DNA of 64,000 nt from UMGS1933 sp051891435 (lineage in GTDB: Bacteria > Bacillota > Clostridia > TANB77 > CAG-508), in contig JBJFFE010000069.1 in NCBI GenBank assembly GCA_051891435.1, forward strand, positions 24,611 through 88,610, given 5' to 3'. The notes under the pieces were generated by a model. The model ran no database searches and was not told where the DNA came from. It was given only the letters and a program-made list of their open reading frames with translations. A program made the position numbers and the translations under genes. Below, one piece after another: positions 47,657-55,674 of this stretch (position 1 is its first letter; every line of letters begins with the position of its first letter).

Positions 47657-48484
47657 ATGAAAAATAGAGGACTTTTATCATTAATCTTAACAATTTGTAT
47701 GGTGTTGTTACTTACACCGACGGTTGCCTATGCTGAAGAGGTAAAAATCAACGACGGCGAACTTATCAATGTCCGCGTCTTAGACAACTCTGTTGACGCT
47801 TCCTCGATAAGTGTAGATCTCTTCGTGATATTCCGTAACAAAGAGACCGGAGAAGAGCAACCTCTTGAGGGTATCGACACGATTACTCCGGAGAATGTAA
47901 CCATCGCCACCTTTGAAACTATCAAAACGAACGCGATTGAAGATGCAAAAACGAAGCTGAACGAATGGCTTGAAATAATGCGCCAGGCAAATCCTGATGT
48001 GCAGTTCACGGTTGTCGGTGATATGGATGTGAAGGGTAATGATGTAGATTTTGACAACAGGACCTATACCATGAAAAGTGACGGCAATGATGATATAATC
48101 ATAGGTGACGAAGCTTCCGGCAGTACAACGAATGGAAGCCAAACCACCTCGCGATATATGGAGGTCAACGGCGATTACGGTAAAAAAGGTAACTATTCCG
48201 TCACCATGACAGTTGAGGTTCAGGCTGTCGGCAAGCACACCTTGACCATTGTCTATAATGATGGTGAGTGCAACACGGAGTTTGAAATCAAGGCGGCAAG
48301 CACGACCCAAGGCAACAAACCGGATGGTACGGTGACGAGCGAGAGCAAACCAACCATAGGCGAAATAACAAACCCGCAAACAGGAGATAATATAATAATG
48401 TTTATCATCATATTTGCACTAGCCTTGACAGGAATTTTAGCAACATGTATAATAAGCAAGAAGAGAGTTAAAAATAACAAATAA
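47657..48484 (+). CDS. Cell-wall-sorted protein (NPQTG) with foreign-composition centre
   Basis: 275 residues: signal peptide (MKNRGLLSLILTICMVLLLTPTVAYA), a beta-rich body, a Thr/Ser/Lys linker, the sorting motif NPQTGD, a membrane helix and a basic tail (KKRVKNNK). NPQTG-type signals are used by class B sortases, and one follows 61 bases downstream. The first 50 and last 110 bases are AT-rich like the host, while about 47715-48370 is much richer in GC with codons such as ATC, GTC, CGC and GGC: a mosaic gene. About fifteen C|GG occur out of phase in it, none in phase. Confidence 0.8.
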   Translation: MKNRGLLSLILTICMVLLLTPTVAYAEEVKINDGELINVRVLDNSVDASSISVDLFVIFRNKETGEEQPLEGIDTITPENVTIATFETIKTNAIEDAKTKLNEWLEIMRQANPDVQFTVVGDMDVKGNDVDFDNRTYTMKSDGNDDIIIGDEASGSTTNGSQTTSRYMEVNGDYGKKGNYSVTMTVEVQAVGKHTLTIVYNDGECNTEFEIKAASTTQGNKPDGTVTSESKPTIGEITNPQTGDNIIMFIIIFALALTGILATCIISKKRVKNNK

Positions 48485-48545
48485 TAATGATTAAAAAGGA
48501 AACTAGCTAAAAAATGTTAGTCTTCTTTTAAAAAGGAGAACATAA

Positions 48546-49301
48546 ATGTCTAGAGCTAAGCATTATAATAAGAAAAAAACAAACATTATAAGTATAATTC
48601 TATTATTCATTTTCATTATACTCTTATTTTATTCTGGCACGAAAATAGTTATATGGTATATGAATAATCAAAATAATAAAAAAATATCAGATGAGATAGC
48701 AGAATTTGTTACAGTTGATGAAACAAAAGAAGATGATGAGGAAAAATATGTAGTAGATTTTGAGAAATTAAAAGAAAAAAATTCGGATATAGTAGCATGG
48801 TTAAAAGTAAATGGAACTAATATTGAAACAACAGTTGTAAAGAGCACCAACAATGATTATTATTTAACACATAATTTTAATAAAGAATATAATTCTGCTG
48901 GTTGGATATTTGCAGACTATAAAAATAAAGTTGATGGAACAGATAAAAATTTAGTTATATATGGACATAATATGAGAGATAATTCAATGTTTGGTAGTCT
49001 AAAGTGGGTTATAAATGAAGATTGGTATAATAATGAAGATAATAAGTATATTACTTTAATAACTGAAAATGAAACACAGGTCTATGAAGTTTTTTCGGTT
49101 TATCAAATCGAAAAAGAAGATTATTATATAACAACAGAATTTGAAAATGACAAAAAATTTGAGCAATTTGTAAACACTATAAAGAAAAGAAGTATAAAGG
49201 AATTTGATATAGATGTTTCAGGAAGTGATAATATTCTAACATTGTCAACATGTGCTAATAACAATAAATACAGAGTTGTTTTACACGCTAAAAAAATATA
49301 A
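48546..49301 (+). CDS. Class B sortase
   Basis: 251 residues. N-terminal membrane helix (residues about 14-36), then the sortase B barrel: DIVAWLKVNGTNIETTVVKS, catalytic His in VIYGHNMRDNSMFGSL, Cys in LTLSTCANN, Arg in KYRVVLHAK. RBS AAAGGAG. Directly downstream of its probable NPQTG substrate. Unlike the other sortase at 31735-32357 it needs no frameshift. Confidence 0.93.
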   Translation: MSRAKHYNKKKTNIISIILLFIFIILLFYSGTKIVIWYMNNQNNKKISDEIAEFVTVDETKEDDEEKYVVDFEKLKEKNSDIVAWLKVNGTNIETTVVKSTNNDYYLTHNFNKEYNSAGWIFADYKNKVDGTDKNLVIYGHNMRDNSMFGSLKWVINEDWYNNEDNKYITLITENETQVYEVFSVYQIEKEDYYITTEFENDKKFEQFVNTIKKRSIKEFDIDVSGSDNILTLSTCANNNKYRVVLHAKKI

Positions 49302-49316
49302 GAGGGGGAAAACAAA

Positions 49317-50441
49317 TTGAACGAAAATAAGAAAAGTAAAATATGGATGATAATTGCTCTTATTGCAATAGTAATAATTGTTATTCTTGGAGTAATGCTT
49401 TTAAATAATAACAAGAAAGAAAGTGATGAAGTGGGAAAAACGGAAAAGAGTGCTACAAAGGAAGATGTAAAAATAGTAGCAAATGAAGCAAGTAAATTAA
49501 CACTAGAAGAATATAAAACAGATAATTTTACAATGAAAAAGCCTACCGGTTGGACTGTTGAAACTGGTGGCACAGGAATATTTTATGCGATTAGAGTTTA
49601 TGATCCACAAAATACCAATAATCAAGTATATTTAATGCTAAAAGTTCAGCCATTATTAAAAAATACATCAGCAAAAACTAGTTGGCAGAATTATTATAGT
49701 ATGAGTGGAAATAATTCTCAATATAAATTGTTCGCAGATGCAGTAGTTTTAGATAATCCAACAACAGAGGGATTTTATAAAAAATTTGATGAAATATCAA
49801 CATATCTTAGTTCACTAGAGCCTACACTTTCTACAATGAAATTTCCTAAATTTAGTAATTTTACAAAAATTGAAGAATTTGAGTCTAGTGCTAGTATGAA
49901 AAGTGTTGCACTAGATAGTAAAGTATTAAGAGGGACATTTACAGGCGAAAACTCAAAAGAAGGCGAAGGTTTATTTATGGCATCAGTAGTAAACTTTGGA
50001 AACCAATACCAAGGTGGAGTGGATATGGGATATTATATGATATATGATATAATGTCAATAACTTCTGCTAAAGATGAGTTTATAGACTACAAAGACATTT
50101 TATTAGAATCAGTTAACTCAATAGAATTTACAGATAGCTATGTAAAACAAACAATAGATGATAGTAATGCACAAACACAAAAAGCACTTGAATTAAACGC
50201 TTCAATGCAAAAAGCATTTGATTCATATATGAGTGCTTGGGAAAATAGGCAAAAATCTTATGACATTATGAGCCAAAAACAAAGTGATGCAACATTAGGC
50301 TATGAAAGAGTATATGATACTGATACTGGTGAAATATATAAAGCATATAATGGATTTACTGATGACTATACAGGAGAAAGATACCAAACAATTACCGATA
50401 ATATGTATACAGAAAAAGTAACAGGATATATTGAAAAATAA
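49317..50441 (+). CDS. Membrane-anchored extracellular hypothetical protein
   Basis: 374 residues from a TTG at 49317 after GAGGGGG. One N-terminal helix (residues about 9-28), then an exported region with LTLEEYKTDNFTMKKPTGW, which resembles the start of PsbP/DUF1795-like domains, and a C-terminal helical part ending in YERVYDTDTGEIYKAYNGF. Next to the sortase B gene, perhaps in the same operon. Function unknown. Confidence 0.65.
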   Translation: MNENKKSKIWMIIALIAIVIIVILGVMLLNNNKKESDEVGKTEKSATKEDVKIVANEASKLTLEEYKTDNFTMKKPTGWTVETGGTGIFYAIRVYDPQNTNNQVYLMLKVQPLLKNTSAKTSWQNYYSMSGNNSQYKLFADAVVLDNPTTEGFYKKFDEISTYLSSLEPTLSTMKFPKFSNFTKIEEFESSASMKSVALDSKVLRGTFTGENSKEGEGLFMASVVNFGNQYQGGVDMGYYMIYDIMSITSAKDEFIDYKDILLESVNSIEFTDSYVKQTIDDSNAQTQKALELNASMQKAFDSYMSAWENRQKSYDIMSQKQSDATLGYERVYDTDTGEIYKAYNGFTDDYTGERYQTITDNMYTEKVTGYIEK

Positions 50442-50458
50442 AGATTTAGGAGAAATAA

Positions 50459-50884
50459 TTGAAAAAGTATATTTTATTTATATTTATAATAATTTTAATT
50501 GTTATTGCAATTTGTTACTCTATAAATGTTAATAACAATAAAAAGGAAAAAATAAATAACAGTGTAACAATAAATGATATTGATAATATTTCATCTGTCA
50601 TGCTGAAAGAAGAAACAGAGGGAGGATACATTTATTATAAGACAGAAAACAAAGAATTAATACAAGAAATAATAAAAGCACTTAATAATATACAAATTGG
50701 AGAAAAAATTGATGTTATGTTTAATGATAGTGGACGATATTATATAATTGAATATAATAATGGAACAACATTAACATATTATTTTCAAAGTAATTACTAT
50801 AATAAAGATAATGTGAATTATAAAACTTATAATTACGAGGAGTTAAGAAAAATTAATATACCAGAAGAAATTATAAATAAATGA
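50459..50884 (+). CDS. Small membrane-anchored hypothetical protein
   Basis: 141 residues from a TTG at 50459 after TTAGGAG. One N-terminal helix and a small exported domain (MLKEETEGGYIYYKTENKE, GRYYIIEYNNGTTLTYYFQS). Follows the previous gene by 17 bases. No family recognised. Confidence 0.6.
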   Translation: MKKYILFIFIIILIVIAICYSINVNNNKKEKINNSVTINDIDNISSVMLKEETEGGYIYYKTENKELIQEIIKALNNIQIGEKIDVMFNDSGRYYIIEYNNGTTLTYYFQSNYYNKDNVNYKTYNYEELRKINIPEEIINK

Positions 50885-51035
50885 TTTATAAGGCATATAA
50901 ATTATAATTTGTATAACAATAGTCTATAATATATACATAAAATCAATTTTTGGAGTGATTTTAATAAGCATAGCATTTATTAGTTCTATACTAGGGTTTT
51001 TGAAAGAAAATAAAAAATATTAAATTAACAAAATA

Positions 51036-51080
51036 AAAACTTCCTTCATATTATATACAAAAAAATGGAGGGAGTTTTTT
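51036..51080 (+). terminator. Terminator whose 3' arm is the peroxiredoxin RBS
   Basis: AAAACTTCCTTCAT pairs with ATGGAGGGAGTTTT (two G-U), T-run running into ATG 51081. The GGAGGGAG in the 3' arm is the only SD. Confidence 0.7.
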
Positions 51081-51785
51081 ATGAATTACGAAATAATGAT
51101 GAATGGAAATGTTAGAATAGGAGAAATGGCACCAGATTTTGAAGCTTTATCAACGTGTGGAAATATAAAGTTAAGCGATTATAAAGGAAAATGGGTAGTA
51201 CTATTTTCACACCCAGGAGATTTTACCCCCGTCTGTACCACAGAGTTTATTGCTTTTTCAAAAGCTAATACATATTTTAATAATTTAAATGCACAATTAA
51301 TTGGTTTAAGTATTGATAGTAATCCATCACACTTAGCTTGGATATATGACATTTATCAAAAGACAGGAATTAAAGTGCCTTTCCCAGTAATTGCAGATAG
51401 GAGTGGAGAAATTGCAAGAAAATATGGAATGATATCAACTGTACCGAAGACTACAGAAACAGTTAGAAATGTTTTTATTATTGATGATAAAGGAATAATT
51501 AGAACTATTCTTATATATCCTTTAAATGTAGGAAGATGCATCCCTGAAATATTAAGAGTAATAGAGGCGTTGCAAACTGCAGATTGTAATAATGCATCAA
51601 CTCCTGCAAACTGGGTTCCAGGTGAGCCTATTATAGTTCCAAAACCTAATACTTTTTGCGAGTTGCAAGAAAGGTTAGAAGAGATTCAAAAAAATAAAAA
51701 TGGAATAAGTTGGTATTTAAGTTTTCAAAATTCTTCAGAAGAGTGTAATAAAAAAATAAGCAAAGAACATCAAAAGTCTACATAA
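51081..51785 (+). CDS. Peroxiredoxin, Prx6 (1-Cys) type
   Basis: 234 residues reducing hydrogen peroxide and alkyl peroxides. Peroxidatic Cys in HPGDFTPVCTTEFIAFSK, conserved Arg in the TVRNVFIIDDKG region, and the long C-terminal extension (VPGEPIIVPKPNTF) of the Prx6 group. A second Cys near the end (SSEECNKK) is in an unusual tail. Single gene, with its SD inside a terminator hairpin. Confidence 0.92.
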   Translation: MNYEIMMNGNVRIGEMAPDFEALSTCGNIKLSDYKGKWVVLFSHPGDFTPVCTTEFIAFSKANTYFNNLNAQLIGLSIDSNPSHLAWIYDIYQKTGIKVPFPVIADRSGEIARKYGMISTVPKTTETVRNVFIIDDKGIIRTILIYPLNVGRCIPEILRVIEALQTADCNNASTPANWVPGEPIIVPKPNTFCELQERLEEIQKNKNGISWYLSFQNSSEECNKKISKEHQKST

Positions 51786-51857
51786 AACTTGAAATTAGAA
51801 AATAAATATGATATAATATGGTAGTAATTAATATTTCTAGTAAAGGAGATAATATTT

Positions 51858-52325
51858 ATGAGTAAAAAAAGAGAAAAACCAGGAGAAGTAAGAAAAAATA
51901 AAAAGGAAGAAAATAAAAGAAATTTTCAAGAACAATCACGTCAACAACTCGAAAAAAAGAAAGAAGCATATAAAAAAAGTTTAATTGTTAATTTACCAGA
52001 ACATCCTAAACCAACTCAAGAATTTAGTGAAGCAGATTTAGAATATATTAAAATTGCATCAACACATCCATTAGATATTGCTGAATTTATCTCACAGGCA
52101 AATCATGGAAAAAAATTTAAAACTTTACAACAACGTGAAAGATTTTTGGAATTAGCAGAAAAATACGAAAATTATTTTTTACAATGTATGAAAAAAACAG
52201 ATGTAAGAGGAAGAGATTTAGAACAATTTACAATTAAAAATATGTTAGAAGATGCAGATAGTGAATTATCACCTGTTGATAGAAAAATATTAGAACAAAA
52301 ACTACCAAAAGAAATAGAAAGATAG
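51858..52325 (+). CDS. Charged hypothetical protein
   Basis: 155 residues; a very basic Lys/Glu/Arg-rich first 50 residues, then a helical domain (EADLEYIKIASTHPLDIAEF, RERFLELAEKYENYFLQC). RBS AAAGGAGAT. No signal peptide or membrane segment. Not recognised. Confidence 0.6.
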   Translation: MSKKREKPGEVRKNKKEENKRNFQEQSRQQLEKKKEAYKKSLIVNLPEHPKPTQEFSEADLEYIKIASTHPLDIAEFISQANHGKKFKTLQQRERFLELAEKYENYFLQCMKKTDVRGRDLEQFTIKNMLEDADSELSPVDRKILEQKLPKEIER

Positions 52326-52352
52326 AAAATCTATAATTTTTACAATTTAATA

Positions 52353-52420
52353 CTCCTTTTTAGTTTATAAATTATAAAAAGAGAAATAATAAAAATATAA
52401 ACTAAAAAGGAGGTTTTTTT
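52353..52420 (+). terminator. Terminator whose 3' arm is the DUF1540 gene RBS
   Basis: Perfect 17-base arms (CTCCTTTTTAGTTTATA; TATAAACTAAAAAGGAG) and seven T directly before ATG 52421. AAAGGAGG is in the 3' arm. Confidence 0.8.
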
Positions 52421-52588
52421 ATGACTAAAAATCAAAGAATTAAGTGCAATGTTGCAAGCTGTAAATACAATAATGAAGCTGCAGAACTTTGCGAATTAGA
52501 AGAAATTTGGGTATGTGCATGTAAAGATTGTAACAACGGTAAAGCAGAAGACGAATCAATGTGTGATAGCTATAGATGTAAATATTAA
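52421..52588 (+). CDS. DUF1540 small Cys-rich protein
   Basis: 55 residues with six Cys in the DUF1540 pattern (IKCNVASCKYNN, CELEEIWVCACKDC, MCDSYRCKY). Probably metal-binding; the family is common in clostridia and of unknown role. Its SD is the 3' arm of a perfect terminator hairpin. Confidence 0.85.
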   Translation: MTKNQRIKCNVASCKYNNEAAELCELEEIWVCACKDCNNGKAEDESMCDSYRCKY

Positions 52589-52615
52589 TTTGTAGAGGAA
52601 ATTTATTTTAGAAGG

Positions 52616-52696
52616 TGTAGGGGTCGCACTCTTGGGCGACCCGTAAATATGTGAATAATCATTATTACGGGTCGCCGAGGACGGCGACCCCTACAA
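52616..52696. repeat. GC-rich dispersed hairpin, copy 10 (largest)
   Basis: TGTAGGGGTCGC ... GCGACCCCTACA as outer arms, with internal GGGCGACCCGTAA and TTACGGGTCGCC complementary to each other: a nested palindrome of 80 bases. Confidence 0.8.
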
Positions 52697-52753
52697 CATT
52701 CGCCATAAACATTTCCCTAACAAACTACAATTTATTGTTGTATTAAAAATCTC

Positions 52754-52782
52754 TTGACAATACATAATTTTAGAAATAAAAT
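52754..52782 (+). promoter_or_regulatory. Promoter of fba
   Basis: TTGACA, 17-base spacer, TAAAAT at 52777. Confidence 0.75.
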
Positions 52783-52813
52783 AATCATATAAATTATTTA
52801 GGAGGTAAAATTT

Positions 52814-53743
52814 ATGCCATTAGTAACAACAAAAGAAATGTTTGAAAAGTCTATGAAAGAAGGCTTTGCTATAGGTGCGTTTAATGTAAATAATATGGAA
52901 ATAATCCAAGCAATTGTAGATGCAGCAGAAGCACAAAAATCACCAGTAATATTACAAGCATCATCTAGTGCAATAAAATATGCAAGAATGAATTATTTGA
53001 TGAAAATGATAGAAGCAGCAACTGAAAATTCAGAGATTCCAGTTGCTTTGCATTTAGACCATGGACCAGATTTTGAGACATGTAAACAATGTGTAGATGC
53101 AGGCTTTACATCTGTTATGATTGATGGTTCTAAATACGATTTTGAGGAAAATGTTGCTTTAACAAAAAAAGTTGTAGATTATGCTCATGAAAGAGGAGTG
53201 GTAGTTGAGGCTGAGCTTGGAAAACTAGCTGGAATAGAAGATGATGTTAATGTTTCATCTGATGAAGCTATGTATACAGATCCAGACCAAGCTAAAGAAT
53301 TTGTGGAAAGAACAGGATGTGATTCATTAGCAATTGCAATAGGAACAAGCCATGGAGCATATAAATTTAAAGGAGAAGCGAAACTTAGATTTGATATTTT
53401 AGCTAAAATAAAAGAAAAAATTCCTAATACACCAATAGTATTACACGGAGCATCAACTGTTATACCAGAACTTGTGGAAACTTGTAATAAATATGGAGGA
53501 AACATTCCTGGTGCAAAAGGAGTTCCAAATGAAATATTAAATGAAGCAAGTAGATTAGGAATATCTAAAATAAATGTAGATACAGATTTAAGACTTGCAA
53601 TGACTGCAAGTATAAGAAAAGTATTTGCAGAAAGCCCAGAAGTATTTGATCCAAGAAAGTATTTGCTACCAGCAAGAGAAAAGATTCAAGAAGTTGTGGA
53701 ATTTAAAATGAAAAATGTATTTGGCTCAAGTAATAAAGCTTAA
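52814..53743 (+). CDS. fba: Fructose-bisphosphate aldolase, class II
   Basis: Zinc-dependent glycolytic aldolase, 309 residues. GAFNVNNMEIIQAIVDAA, zinc and substrate sites LHLDHGPDFETCKQ, MIDGSKYDFEENV, GTSHGAYKF, VLHGAST, KINVDTDLRLA. RBS TAGGAGG. Own promoter. No in-frame CGG. Confidence 0.97.
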   Translation: MPLVTTKEMFEKSMKEGFAIGAFNVNNMEIIQAIVDAAEAQKSPVILQASSSAIKYARMNYLMKMIEAATENSEIPVALHLDHGPDFETCKQCVDAGFTSVMIDGSKYDFEENVALTKKVVDYAHERGVVVEAELGKLAGIEDDVNVSSDEAMYTDPDQAKEFVERTGCDSLAIAIGTSHGAYKFKGEAKLRFDILAKIKEKIPNTPIVLHGASTVIPELVETCNKYGGNIPGAKGVPNEILNEASRLGISKINVDTDLRLAMTASIRKVFAESPEVFDPRKYLLPAREKIQEVVEFKMKNVFGSSNKA

Positions 53744-53745
53744 AT

Positions 53746-53774
53746 TTGAATATTATGTAAAATTATGATATAAT
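53746..53774 (+). promoter_or_regulatory. Promoter for the small foreign gene
   Basis: TTGAAT, 17-base spacer, TATAAT at 53769; native composition. Confidence 0.65.
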
Positions 53775-53820
53775 ATAAATGAAATTGACTTGAATGTCAA
53801 GATAGGAGGATAATAATGTC

Positions 53821-54018
53821 ATGACGAACTTTTTACTACAAATAGCGAAAGAACATGCTACTAAACAAATTGAGGAAAAAAGCAAACGGGTATATACGGG
53901 TTTAGATGCTGAAACGTATGAGGCAACAGAACAGATCCTTCTCAATGCTCTTGATAAGGGCATGGTAAAGTCTTACAAATACCACACTTATGGATATTTC
54001 GTTGTGGAATATAATTAA
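53821..54018 (+). CDS. Small hypothetical protein of foreign composition
   Basis: 65 residues, no recognised family (TGLDAETYEATEQILLNALD, KYHTYGYFVVEYN). GC-richer than neighbours. Codon 23 (53887) is CGG and must be a triplet to keep the frame; the CGGN reading stops five codons later. The best-spaced ATG after GGAGG (53816) gives only ATG TCA TGA; its stop overlaps the ATG at 53821, suggesting the gene was spliced behind a native promoter and RBS. Confidence 0.6.
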   Translation: MTNFLLQIAKEHATKQIEEKSKRVYTGLDAETYEATEQILLNALDKGMVKSYKYHTYGYFVVEYN

Positions 54019-54035
54019 GACTAAGACGAAAAAGG

Positions 54036-54070
54036 AACTCCCTAGAATATTTTCTGGGGGAGTTTCTTTT
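54036..54070 (+). terminator. Terminator between convergent genes
   Basis: AACTCCC and GGGAGTTT arms around TAGAATATTTTCTGG, then TCTTTTATTTT. Confidence 0.7.
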
Positions 54071-54073
54071 ATT

Positions 54074-54517
54074 TTACTTATCTACATTTTGAAGCATTCT
54101 TCTTTGGGCATCTTTTTTTGCAATATCTTGACGCTTATCATAAAGTTTTTTACCTTTACCTATACCAAGTTCTAGTTTTACAAAATTTCCTTTAAAATAT
54201 AAAGAAATAGGGACTAAAGAATAACCTTTTTGTTTAATTAAACCAAATAACTTATTAATTTCTCTACGGGTTACTAATAGTTTCCTGTCCCTTAAAGGAT
54301 CTTTATTATATATGTTACCAAATTCATAAGGGCTAATATGTAAATTATAAATATATAGTTCTCCATTTTTTATACCAGCATAACTATCTTTTAAATTAAC
54401 TTTACCGCTTCTTATGGATTTTATTTCAGTACCAGATAAAACAATTCCTGTTTCAATAGTATCTTCAATACTATAGTTATGTCTTGCTACTGGATTTTTT
54501 GCTATTATCTTATTCAT
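54074..54517 (-). CDS. smpB: SsrA-binding protein SmpB
   Basis: Delivers tmRNA to stalled ribosomes (trans-translation). 147 residues from the ATG at 54517, with GTGAGG seven bases upstream on the minus strand; the GTG at 54529 is part of that SD. Core IAKNPVARHNYSIEDTIETG, VLSGTEIKSIRSGKVNLKDSY, YEFGNIYNKDPLRDRKLL, KRQDIAKKDAQR. Of note in a genome that may rely on frequent frameshifting. Confidence 0.96.
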   Translation of the reverse strand: MNKIIAKNPVARHNYSIEDTIETGIVLSGTEIKSIRSGKVNLKDSYAGIKNGELYIYNLHISPYEFGNIYNKDPLRDRKLLVTRREINKLFGLIKQKGYSLVPISLYFKGNFVKLELGIGKGKKLYDKRQDIAKKDAQRRMLQNVDK

Positions 54518-54580
54518 ATAAAACCTCACTTAAAAATAAATATGGTATATTATACCATATTTATTTTTAAAAGTATACAA

Positions 54581-54997
54581 TTAATCTACTCTATTTTGAG
54601 AACCATAATACCAAACAAGTGCTATTATAACAACTGCAGCAACTGCTACTATTACCCATATCCACATAGTTGTATTATTTGTTCCGGTAGTTGCTCTAGT
54701 TACACCAGTAGTTCTAGTAGTTGCGTAGTCGTCAGTAGTAGTTCTTGCATTAACATTAGTTGCTGAATTAGCATTAGTTGTATTACCCATTGTTAAAGCA
54801 TCTTCAATGCCATTTTCAACATGACCAACACCATTTCTAACATCTTTAGCTAAATTACCTACACCATCTACAACTGTATTGGTAGTAGATGTAACAGCAT
54901 TTCGTACATTATTTGTAGTATTTGTTGCAAAAGCTATGTTAGAGATACATAAAATAGAAAATATTATAAATAATATAATTAAACTTTTCTTTAGCAT
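54581..54997 (-). CDS. Small exported protein with C-terminal helix
   Basis: 138 residues: signal peptide (LKKSLIILFIIFSILCISNIAFA), an Asn/Thr-rich linker with repeated NATNTTN/TNANSAT units and TTRTTGVTRATTG, a membrane helix (MWIWVIVAVAAVVIIALVWY) and a short tail. RBS TAGGAGG. Sortase-type LPXTG is not present. Related in plan to 55187-55531. Confidence 0.7.
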   Translation of the reverse strand: MLKKSLIILFIIFSILCISNIAFATNTTNNVRNAVTSTTNTVVDGVGNLAKDVRNGVGHVENGIEDALTMGNTTNANSATNVNARTTTDDYATTRTTGVTRATTGTNNTTMWIWVIVAVAAVVIIALVWYYGSQNRVD

Positions 54998-55148
54998 AAT
55001 TTGACCTCCTAAAAATAAAATTCAATAATATTATTTATAAAAATAAAAAAAATATACATGAAAAAATGCATTAACAATTTTTAAATAATAAATATTAAGA
55101 TAATATTTGAATAATTACATTTTATGTAATGAAAAATTTTTCCAAAAT

Positions 55149-55185
55149 AAAAAGCTGTTAACTTTTAAAGATAACAGCTTTTTAT
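55149..55185. terminator. Terminator of the minus-strand exported protein gene
   Basis: AAAAAGCTGTTA and TAACAGCTTTTT, A/T-runs on both sides; serves the minus-strand gene ending at 55187. Confidence 0.8.
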
Positions 55186-55186
55186 T

Positions 55187-55531
55187 CTATTTACATCTAA
55201 TTAATATAGCAATTGCTAAAAATATTAAAACAATACAAATTGAAATTAATATAATATCAATAATATCAGAAATGGATAATGTATTATTAGAAGCAACTGT
55301 AGTAGTAACCGTTGGAGAAGGATTGCTTTCTACAATTGTATTTTCTTTTACTCCGCCAGTAGAAATGTTTTCATGAAGTTTATTCTCAATATCAATAGTG
55401 TTTTGATTTGATATATTTTCATTATTTGCATCATTTCGATTTGTTAAAAACATATCAAGCGCTTGTACATTAGTAAAAGAAAACATAAATAATACAATGG
55501 CAATTATTAAAATTTTAAATAAAATTTTCAT
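55187..55531 (-). CDS. Small exported protein with C-terminal helix
   Basis: 114 residues: signal peptide (LFKILIIAIVLFMFSFTNVQA), a short Asn-rich middle, STGGVKENTIVESNPSPTVT, then a membrane helix and CK end. RBS AGGAGGT. Same plan as 54581-54997 and 31372-31713. Function unknown. Confidence 0.7.
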   Translation of the reverse strand: MKILFKILIIAIVLFMFSFTNVQALDMFLTNRNDANNENISNQNTIDIENKLHENISTGGVKENTIVESNPSPTVTTTVASNNTLSISDIIDIILISICIVLIFLAIAILIRCK

Positions 55532-55674
55532 TTGTATACCTCCTAAACGTTATAATTAATATAAATTATAACATAATTAATTGATAAGTAAAGAAAATAT
55601 ACAAAAATATTTTACAAACAATAATATTATGCTATAATATAAATGTTACATCACAAAAAGCGAGAAGTTATAAA

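Noticed and set aside
47780..48379. Minus-strand ORF of 199 codons opposite the NPQTG protein gene
   Set aside because: Shadow ORF created by the GC-richer segment; the plus strand has a signal peptide, RBS and sorting signal.
50940..51010. Short hydrophobic ORF starting GTG before the peroxiredoxin gene
   Set aside because: Only about 15 codons before TGA, and its start overlaps the putative SD; too little support.
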